From: Antilocapra americana
Taxonomy: Eukaryota; Chordata; Mammalia; Artiodactyla; Antilocapridae
DNA length: 64,000 nt
Reading direction: 5' to 3'
Assembly: GCA_007570785.1 (NCBI GenBank)
Contig: ML664159.1
Span: forward strand, 5,675,987 to 5,739,986
The notes under the pieces: generated by a model
The model's input: the letters and a program-made list of their open reading frames with translations, nothing else
Databases searched by the model: none
Told to the model about the DNA's origin: nothing
Shown here: positions 56,461-64,000 of the stretch, in pieces
Numbering within the stretch: position 1 is the first letter of the stretch
Layout: each line of letters begins with the position of its first letter
Made by a program: the position numbers and the translations under genes

Positions 56461-57369
56461 TCATCTCACTAATTTCACTACATTATTGATCACTTTCTTA
56501 AACACTAAGGATACAAGAGAAATATAAAATGTGGATGGTCTTTGCAATCTAGGTAGGGAGATAAAGCCCATGAAACATGCTAAAAGTAAAGTTGGTATAA
56601 CAGAGCCCACACCTCAGACACCAAGTTCTGTTGGCATCTACAGGATGTGGACAGGCGCTGGTCCTAAGTAATTGAGTAGGAAGCATGACCTGAGCAAGGT
56701 GGAGATACCTTCAGGCAGCCCAGATCCATGACACCACCCACTCCCTTCAGAAATAAAATACTCATTCCCCACCTCCATGCCACTGGGAAGGTAGGCAGTC
56801 GACAGTTCCCATCAGAGACCCTCTTTGAGGACTGCCCTAGGTGCCCTTGGCCAAAGAGAGCTGCCTTCCCCAAGGTCACACCTCTTTGGGGCAGCCCATA
56901 TCCAATGTCTGGTTGAAGATGAGACCTGATTCTCCCAGCTTGGGTCAACTCTCCAGGGCCAGCCCGGCTCCATGCTCTCTCACAGGGGCAGTGAGACCTT
57001 TGCGGCAGCTGTATCAGAACTGAGCCTCCCCTTCTGTCCTGTCCTGCCGCCTTTCTTCCCTCACAGGGGCTGATCCCCAGAGAGTTCCTCACTAAAGATC
57101 CTGCTGTGATCTTCACCTCAGAATCCACTTCCTGGGAAACCCAACAGCATCAAATGATCCCTAAGGTTTCCAGACAGCAGAAACAACATGAACAAAGGCC
57201 TAGAGGCTGCAGCTTCTCTAGAGATGTAGCAGAGAAAATGGAATCGTTTTTAAAAGCCTAGGAAAAAAGGGGCAGATGGTGAAGGACTTTTAAAGACAAA
57301 GTGAGGTAGCAGCCTTGATAATGTCAACAGAAAAAATATATGCAATCTAAAAGTTGAGAGAGGATAAGG
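56461..57369. other. Intron DNA without recognised genes
   Basis: GC-richer at 56650-57130, with a 154-codon minus frame lacking any recognisable domain. 57180-57300 (ACATGAACAAAGGCCTAGAG) resembles a degraded antisense L2. Confidence 0.45.
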
Positions 57370-57527
57370 GGATGGACGACAGAGGATGAGATGGTTAGAT
57401 GGCATCACTGACTCAATGGGCACGAGTTTGAGCAAACTCCAGGAAATGGTGAAGGACAGGGAAGCCTGTGTGCTGCAGTCCGTGGAGTTTCAAAGAGTTG
57501 AATGCAACTTAACAACTGAACAACAAC
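57370..57527 (+). repeat. BovB LINE 3'-terminal fragment
   Basis: GAGGATGAGATGGTTAGATG, TGACTCAATGGGCACGAGTT and the ACTGAACAACAACAA end. Confidence 0.9.
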
Positions 57528-58661
57528 AATGTCTTATTTGGTGGACATGTTTAGGACTTAAGCCCAGGAGGCAGCATCTCAAATAACCCTGACAGAACTG
57601 CTCGGAGGAGGGGGATGAAGCAGAGCCAGGTTATATAAAAGTTTTGCAAAAAAGGGCAGGTGGTCTGAAGGTCAAAAGTTTTTTTTTGTAAATTAAAGAA
57701 AACAAAATATCCCAAGTTAAGGAATTTAGCACTTTTTTTTTTTGGTATGGGAAGATGCTAGAGTCTAGGCTTAGGGCAGTCATTCCTTTGATATGCCCCT
57801 CAGCTATCTGGGGCCAGCATCCTGTTTTCACACCCTGAATTCCTCAGGGCTGAGTGTAGGGAATGGCTGATAGACAGCAGCTATTCTTTCCTTCCTGAGT
57901 TCCCTCAGGGCTCACCAGCTCACCTTCGGTGGTAGCTGCCGTTACTGATGTCTGTGACATTCTTTGTTTACTGATATGGCAGGAAATATTCCATGTCTCC
58001 ATAGAGAATGCTCCAGAAAACCTGGCTGACCCACCTGCTGTGGGTACTGCCCCATGAGAATACTGGAGCTCACCCTGACAGGTCCTTTATAAACTGATTG
58101 TGTAATCCAGGTAAGTCAGCCTTGGCCTTGAGCATATGGCCCCAGCCATCAGTCATCCTGTGAATCCGACCCTGAACCTGGAAAGGGAAGATCTGAATTT
58201 AAGATCTCCCTAGCCCACTCTCTGCTGGTGGGATTTTAGAGTTTTTGCTTCTCATTTGGAAAATGGATATGCTATGAGGATTGAAATATTCCTAATTTCA
58301 CTTGCAGTATCTGACAGGAGGCTTCCCTGGCCAGAATAATTGGATGATACCAGGCTAAAATTAGTTCAGTGGATTTCTTTACTGTAGGATTCCTCTGTCT
58401 CTAATACGCTGCTGTGCCTTGTGATCTCAAAGAGGGGGATGAAATTCAAAAATCATCTTACCTGAACAGCAAGATCTTTGCCCATTCCTTACAACTTCCA
58501 GGGAGCATCTAATAGGCTTGTGACCTACTGAAATCGTATCAAGAAGCACTGGCCCATCACAGAGTAGGCTGTTAATAAATGTTAAACTGAATTCTGTTGA
58601 TCACCATAGTCTGCACTGCCATGGCCTTAAACTAAGTTAGGAATCTCTCAGTAATATGTTG
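57528..58661. other. Intron DNA without recognised genes
   Basis: Unique-looking sequence with poly-T runs at about 57676 and 57732. Confidence 0.5.
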
Positions 58662-58712
58662 TGTGTGAGTCTCTCAGTTGTGTCTGACTCTTTTCAACCC
58701 CATGGACTGTAC
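58662..58712 (-). repeat. Bov-tA 3'-end remnant
   Basis: AGTCTCTCAGTTGTGTCTGA followed by AACCCCATGGACTGTA: only about 50 bp of the SINE are present. Confidence 0.85.
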
Positions 58713-58746
58713 AGTAACTGGAAGCCCATTACTCCACTGGACTGTT

Positions 58747-58782
58747 GGTGGCCGCCATGTTGCATGAAACATGGTGGCCGCC
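58747..58782. promoter_or_regulatory. Hairpin-forming inverted repeat containing a YY1-type site
   Basis: GGTGGCCGCCATGTT (58747-58761) and AACATGGTGGCCGCC (58768-58782) can pair over 15 positions with only two G-T wobbles around a 6-base loop. The left arm with its next base contains GCCGCCATGTTG (58751-58762), the reverse complement of an AANATGGCGGC YY1 site; the right arm is a one-base-weaker copy. It lies in otherwise ordinary intron just after a SINE remnant. Confidence 0.6.
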
Positions 58783-58949
58783 CTGTGGGGCAGAGCAGGT
58801 GCTGAGGAGGACGCTGGGGCTGTGCCTGGGCTGTGTGAACAGGGTGCTCTAAGGGGTCAGTGATGTCTGTTAACACAGCATTTGTTACCTTTATTTTAGA
58901 TCAAAGGTAAGTTTAGCTTATACACCCCTTTACTTTTTTTGCAATACTT

Positions 58950-59077
58950 GAATTTTTTTTTTTTTTGGTTGCACCACATAGCCAATGGAGTCTTCGTTCC
59001 CTGACCAGGGGTTGAGCCTGCAGCCCCTGCAGTGGAAGCACAGAGTCTTAACCACTGGACCACTAGAGATGTCCAAC
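58950..59077 (-). repeat. CHR-type SINE fragment
   Basis: Poly-T, then GGTTGCACCACATAGCCAAT, CCCTGACCAGGGGTTGAGCC and TAACCACTGGACCACTAGAG. Confidence 0.85.
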
Positions 59078-59299
59078 ACTCCTTTGCTTTTTGAAGACAG
59101 TGGGAGAATAAATAAAGTATACAAACTATGTCAAATGTAGCATGTTCAGACTAACTCGTCATCATCTTCTCCTCTAACTGGAGTCTAGGCCAGTACCTTT
59201 CATCTCAGATAATGGCAGGGACGCCACCAACACACACATGATTCCTCCCCGCTCTTCGTTTCCTAGAATAAATCAGTCACTACGTCTTGCCAGTTTTCC

Positions 59300-60240
59300 C
59301 TTCAAATGTGTCTCCAATCATTCCCCTCCCCATTGCAGCTACTGCCCCAGTCCTACAAAGGCTACTAATTCTCAATCTAGCTGCTATAGCTTCTCCCACC
59401 TGGTCTCCCTGCCTCCAGCCTTGCACTCTTCAAACCCCTCCCCTAGTCTACCTGTCTTACCTGTTCAAGTGGGTCTCCTTCTCAGATCCTTTAATGACTT
59501 CCTCAGGAAAAAGTGAAAAAGTGGAAGTGTTAGTCTCTCAGTCATGTCCAATTCTTTGGGACCCCATGGACTGTAGCCCATCAGGCTCCTCTGTCCATGG
59601 AACTCCACAGGCAAGAATACTGGAGTGGGTTGCCATGTGCTTCTTCAAGGGATCTTCCCAATCTAGGGATCCAAGTTGCCTCTCCTGCATTATAGGCAGT
59701 TTTTGTTTTACTGTCAGAGCCACCAGGGAAGCCCAAAGCCTAATCTAAATGTGGCATCAAAGACCTCCCATGTGATTCCTTCTTATCTCTGGCCTCGTTT
59801 CATGCTATTCTCTTGTGCTCTAAGAAAGCAATCTCTCTGACCTGCCTGGTTCACACTGTTTCTAGCTTCCATGCCTTTGCTTCTGCAGTACCCTCTGCCT
59901 GAAATGTTTTCTCTGTCCTTCCTGTTTACTCTGTCCTTTACTTGCCCAGTTAATTCCTACTTATCACTGAAACTTAGCTCAGCCATCACCAATTACAGAA
60001 AACCTTTCCTGACCCCTCCTTTCTCTAGATTTGGATAGGTACCCTAACCTAAGACATAAATTATGTATAAATAGAGTAAATCTGTGATGTATCGTATACT
60101 TGTCTGTTTATGTACCTGTGTGCACTTTGAGAAGGGGGTTCTGTATTATTTCATCTCTATTCCTTGCCTCTGTCAATATGACTGCTTTATCTGAAGCATT
60201 CAGGAGATTATGTGTGCCCCAAGTGAAGGTATTAAATATC
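59300..60240 (+). repeat. L2 LINE 3' region split by Bov-tA
   Basis: Sense L2 in order: CCTGGTCTCCCTGCCTCCAG, (SINE), TTCCATGCCTTTGCTTCTGC, AGTACCCTCTGCCTGAAATG, AACTTAGCTCAGCCATCACC, AACCTTTCCTGACCCCTCCT and GTGCACTTTGAGAAGGG. The best preserved L2 in the window. Confidence 0.8.
59517..59736 (-). repeat. Bov-tA SINE nested in L2
   Basis: Antisense body GTCTCTCAGTCATGTCCAAT, CACAGGCAAGAATACTGGAG and the head complement GAGCCACCAGGGAAGCCC. Confidence 0.93.
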
Positions 60241-60984
60241 TATGATGAATAAAACTAAGCTGACAGCAGCCCATGAACATGGAAAATACAACCCATACTC
60301 AAGTAAAAAAAAAAAAAAAATCTTTGTGGATTAAGAAAGATTGCCATGCCTGACTGGTGAGGTTTAGAGAGAAAATCAAGCAATGGGTTTCATCAGTGAG
60401 AGTAGCAGAGTCTAATACCTTAAGGGTCACACAAAGCAACATGGACACTGAATTCCATCTGGTTTCCAGGGAAAGAAAGTCACTCTAAGAAGAGCTTAGC
60501 TGTGTTTGAAGTAATTTTTCCACTTTTGTGCAACTGATTTGGTGTTGGCCCGTATCTGTACTTCTGTGGCTAACTTTTTAAAAAATATCTATAATTCAGT
60601 TCATTTTTCTCATGGATTACTATAAAAAGAACACCTTCTTACTACTGATTAGATCAGATTTAGGTTAACTCCTGTGACCCTAGGGTGAGCAACTGAGTGG
60701 ATTAAAACATCTTTTCAAGGAAAGCTTTTTTTATGACAACAGAGGAGGAATTAAGTGTAACCTGTCACCTTCTGGTTAAATTCTTCATTGTACTTTTGTC
60801 ACTGCATTTTTACAATGGGCAGGGCTTCTGCCAGTCACAGCCTCTAAACCCTGACTTTTGAATGGTCTCAGGCATTCTGACTTCCAGACTTTCTCCAGTA
60901 CTCTCATTTGTTTTGATTTTCCTTTTTATATACGTACACCACAGTATGCCACCTTCCAGAAACTTGGAATTTAAAAATAATGCC
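60241..60984. other. Intron DNA without recognised genes
   Basis: A 17-A run near 60305. No repeat family or coding segment was recognised. Confidence 0.5.
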
Positions 60985-61272
60985 GGACTTCCCTGGTGGT
61001 CTAATGGTTAAGAATTCATCAGCCAATGCAGAGCGCACAGGTTCGATTCCTGGTCCAGGAGGATTCCACATGTCATGGGGCACCTGGGCCCCATGGCACC
61101 ACAACTAGTAAAGTCTGTGAGCCCCAGAACCCGTGCACCTCAACAAGAGAAGCCACCACAAGGAGAAGCCTACACACCACAAGTAAAAAATAGGCCCCAC
61201 TTGCCACAATTAGAGAGTAGCCCACACATACCAATAAGACACAGCGCAGCCAATAAATAAATAAACAAACAT
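60985..61272 (+). repeat. CHR-type SINE, near full length
   Basis: GGACTTCCCTGGTGGTCTAA head, CAGGTTCGATTCCTGGTCCA (intact tRNA-type B box), CAACAAGAGAAGCCACCACA and GCGCAGCCAATAAATAAATA tail. Confidence 0.93.
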
Positions 61273-61519
61273 TTTTTAAAATAGTTATGTAATAAATCCT
61301 CATGATATTTTTGAAAAATAAACATGCAACTCTGTCACACTCATCTGATAATGAGACCTTCAGCACCTGAGGTTGACTGAAGCCTCAGCAAACATCCTAA
61401 ATTCAGGCAAATCATGCAGTGGTCAGCACCAAAAGAGGGTTTGCAAAGTTGTATATATCACACTCAAGTAGGACAGGAGTATGTAAAGGGGTAAGCTGCA
61501 ATCGGATGGAAACTTTTGT

Positions 61520-61728
61520 GCCGTACTGTGCTCAGCCGTCTCCAACTCTTTGCAACCCTATGGACTATAGCCTGCCAGGTTCCCCTGGGATCCTCCAGAC
61601 AAGAATACTGGAGTGGGTTTGCCATACCCTCCTCCAGGGAAACGTCTCAATGTAGGGATCAAACGTGTCTCTTGTGTCTCCTGCACTGGCAAGCGGGTTC
61701 TTTACCACTGAGCTACGTGGGAACCCTG
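61520..61728 (-). repeat. Bov-tA SINE
   Basis: GTGCTCAGCCGTCTCCAACT, GACAAGAATACTGGAGTGGG and GGTTCTTTACCACTGAGCTA. Confidence 0.92.
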
Positions 61729-62439
61729 GGTTGAGATTTCACTCATCCTCAAATGATGCTAAATGAAAAAAGCACTTAACACCAGGGTAATAGCGCCAAT
61801 GCGCTCATCACGCAGCCCCCAGGGAGTGCAGTGTCTCATGCTGAAGTTAAAAAGCCACTGAAAAGCTGTAAACGACAGCTAGGGATACTTTAAAGTGGGA
61901 ATGATAACACTGAGATTCAAAACCAAAGTGGAAAGAGTCCGCCAGTAGTGCAGCAAGCCTGATAACTTATAAGCCTCCTGAACGTTTGTCACCAGCGTCT
62001 CTCCCTGTTTCTCTCTTGTTTCTTAATCATCTCAGGTCCGTGTCCTCTTCCCTAGGAAGAGGCAGTGTGGAGCCACGGGTAGAGCCCCGGCTGGGGTCCG
62101 CTGCGCTTTCTGCGTGTGCAGGGCAGCCTGGGTGGCAAGGATCCCTCTCGCTGTCGTCAGTCTCTCAGCATCGGGAGCTGCGCCAAGCCCGTGGCACTCA
62201 TCATCTTACGTGGCTTCTTAACCACACTGTGAGGCAGCACTGAGTCTTGGAGGAGCCAAGTTCCTCTCCCAGGGATTGGGCATGGCTGGCCCAGAGGTCT
62301 GCTCCAGTCTGTGCTTCCGCTCAGGTCCTTTTCCTTTCTCTCAGCTGATGATTTTTTTTTTTTCCTCATTAACAAAATTACATGTTACAGGTTCTTAATC
62401 TCAACAGGAGAAAAGTTTGTGTGGTCTTTTCATGTCCTT
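61729..62439. other. Intron DNA without recognised genes
   Basis: GC-richer at 62030-62340. An 85-codon plus frame (61986-62243) has no recognisable domain. Confidence 0.5.
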
Positions 62440-62995
62440 ATCTGTCTTAGTGACACATTGCTTTCAGTTTACTATAAAACTGAGTAGCTTAAAACAACAA
62501 ACACTTTTTATCTCACAGTTTCTGATAGTCAGAAATCTGGGAGCAGGACTTTCTTGGCAGTCCAGTGGTTAAGACTTTTCGCCATCCAGTGCAGGGGGTG
62601 TGGGTTTGATCCCTGGTCGGGGAGCCAGGATCCCACATGCCTGGCAGCAAATAACCAAAACATAAGTCAGAGCAATATTATAATAAATTCAATAAGGGCT
62701 TTCAAAAAAATAGTCTGCATCAAAAAAAAAAATTCTTTAGCACACACACACAAAAGAAATCTGGATGCTGCTTAGCTAAGTGGCTCAGGCTCCGGGTCTC
62801 TGGTGAGTTTTAGTCAGAATGTCCTCAGGGCTGTAGTCATCCAAAGACTTGACTGGGGCTGGAGCGTCCGCTTCAAGGTAGCTCACTCACAAAGCTGGAG
62901 GTTGGAGGCTTCCATTCCCCCACTGTGTGGCCCTCTCCGTAGGCTGCTTGAGGGTTCTTGCAACTTGGTAGCTAAGGTCCCCCAGTGGAAGTGAA
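62440..62995 (-). repeat. MaLR-type LTR split by a CHR SINE
   Basis: AGTAGCTTAAAACAACAAAC, TCTCACAGTTTCTGATAGTC, GCTTGAGGGTTCTTGCAACT, GACTTGACTGGGGCTGGAGC and CACTGTGTGGCCCTCTCCGT are found in MaLR LTR complements. Ends are unclear. No viral genes adjoin it. Confidence 0.6.
62541..62754 (+). repeat. CHR-type SINE with shared 3' tail and 10-bp TSD
   Basis: AGAAATCTGG is duplicated at 62531-62540 and 62755-62764. Body GACTTTCTTGGCAGTCCAGT and TTTGATCCCTGGTCGGGGAG. The tail AGCAATATTATAATAAATTC, AATAAGGGCTTTCAAAA matches the SINE at 27658. A (CA)n stretch sits just before the right TSD. Confidence 0.92.
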
Positions 62996-63635
62996 TGAGG
63001 TGGGGGAGAGAGAAAGCAAAAATGTGCTTCTTAACTTAATCTCTGTGTTCCTTCTGCTTTTTTTCCCCCTATTCTATAAAAGAAAACCACTAAAAAACCA
63101 GCCCACACTCAAGGGGAAGAGAATGAGGCTCTACCTCTTCAAGGGGAGAGTATCAGAGAGTTTGTGGACATATTTGAAACCACCTCACTCTCTCTAGCCC
63201 ATATCCATACATCTTCTAAGGCAAACAAGACAGAAGAGACCCACCATCACCAAAAGCTAATTGTTCTGCTCTTTCTCTGTTTGACTTTCACTTGCCTGTT
63301 CACTCCAGTTGAGAAAACATTTCCCTATCCCCATACTGCTACCTAAGGAAATGGTTGTTCCTATAGCGGAGAAATCTTCACTTTCCCAAGGAGTTTACAG
63401 AGACTGGAAAATATAGGGCTACAGCTTGCCTCCTGATTAAGCCCTGGTTTGAGGGGCTGTCTAGAATCTGTCTCTCGCCTTTTGTTCTGCAGGTCGGTGG
63501 TGTATAAGGGGGGGCTGAGCTGGTGCCTGTGGCACCCATACCTACAGATTCTGCCCCATGTGAATTTTTCTTCCTGTCTCCTAGGTGAGACAGGGCCTCA
63601 GGGTGGGGCTTAGCCCCCAACTCCACCCTACCTGG
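62996..63635. other. Intron DNA without recognised genes
   Basis: Mixed unique-looking sequence; possibly includes the degraded outer end of the LTR on its left. Confidence 0.45.
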
Positions 63636-63862
63636 GCTTCCTAGGTGGCACTAGTGATAAAGAATCCACCTGCCAATGCAGGAGACATAAGAGATGCAGG
63701 TTCGATCCCTGGGTTGGAAAGATCCTCTGGAGGAGGAAATGGCAACCCACTCCGGTATTCTGGCTTGGAGAATACCATGGACAGGGGAGCCTGGTGGGCT
63801 ACACTCGATGGGGTGGCAAAGAGTCAGACCAGACTTAAGTGGCTTAGCATAACACCACTCCC
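63636..63862 (+). repeat. Bov-tA SINE
   Basis: GGCTTCCTAGGTGGCACTAG head, CAGGTTCGATCCCTGGGTTG (intact B box), CTCCGGTATTCTGGCTTGGA body and an ACTTAAGTGGCTTAGCATAA end. Confidence 0.93.
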
Positions 63863-64000
63863 ACCTGGTACCTGCACCCTTGGGGCAGATGGCTCAGGTA
63901 ATCAGTTCCTAGGCCAGATGGTCTTATGAACAGTTGGGACCAGTCACTTATTTCCAGGTTTGAATGAGGTTGTGCTGGTTACCAGGGTCACACACCTGGC

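Noticed and set aside
56664..57128. 154-codon minus-strand frame in a GC-richer patch
   Set aside because: Composition explains the length. No domain, signal peptide or homology that I can recognise; conservation would be needed to revive it.
61030..61060. tRNA gene suggested by an intact B box (GGTTCGATTCC)
   Set aside because: Part of a CHR SINE head; no complete cloverleaf.
7417..64000. Downstream SCHIP1 exons (peptide beginning A-Q-K-N-E-R-E-S and the C-terminal coiled coil)
   Set aside because: Looked for by eye in the short frames and sequence; not found. They are expected further 3', since SCHIP1 introns are very long, but a translated search would be decisive.
1..64000. CRISPR array, operon or other bacterial-type system
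   Set aside because: All regularly repeated DNA is explained by SINEs, LINEs and microsatellites of a ruminant genome.

Overview
This is a 64 kb piece of ruminant (Pecora, most likely bovid) nuclear DNA. The evidence is the repeat content: many Bov-tA tRNA-derived SINEs, BovB (RTE-type) LINE 3' ends and CHR-type SINEs sit among older mammalian MIR, L2, L1, MaLR/ERVL LTR and MER5-type repeats. There are no prokaryotic or organellar features. I could not separate cattle, sheep and goat from the sequence alone.

Only one real protein-coding segment is recognisable: one large internal exon (6718-7410, + strand) of SCHIP1, schwannomin-interacting protein 1, also used by the IQCJ-SCHIP1 fusion transcript. 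It has a polypyrimidine-AG acceptor, a GTAAGT donor and an exact 231-codon open frame. It lies in a CpG island (about 5.5-7.6 kb) with GC boxes and a G-quadruplex-type run, so an internal promoter is plausible. Sequence 5' of the exon is read as the upstream intron and everything after 7410 as the next intron. I searched by eye for the following SCHIP1 exons and did not find them.

Layout. 1-5.5 kb: intron with SINEs, MIR, an L2 split by a CHR SINE, and an old L1 tail. 5.5-7.6 kb: CpG island and exon. 7.6-13.5 kb: BovB, a composite CHR/Bov-tA nest, L2 and L1. 13.6-19.5 kb: repeat-poor, AT-rich DNA with candidate regulatory motif clusters. 19.5-36 kb: mixed repeats, including an L1 with an 11-bp target-site duplication (TSD), an MLT2-type LTR and a MaLR LTR. 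36.9-38.2 kb: a MIR split by an MLT1 LTR that itself holds three SINEs. 38-52 kb: L2, MIR, a 586-bp BovB with a 12-bp TSD, and an exact 116-bp copy of part of that BovB 1,030 bp away. 52.5-55.7 kb: an antisense L1 holding a CHR SINE, a BovB and a second L1 tail that itself holds a Bov-tA. 55.7-64 kb: L2, MIR, SINEs, a MaLR LTR and a YY1-type hairpin.

No operon, CRISPR, phage or other novel multi-gene system is present. The most unusual items are the exact 116-bp duplication, the insertion nests with readable order, the YY1-containing hairpin and two motif clusters in repeat-free intron. Repeat names come from recognising consensus sequences by eye. Repeat edges are good to about 10-20 bp, except where a TSD fixes them; those are stated.
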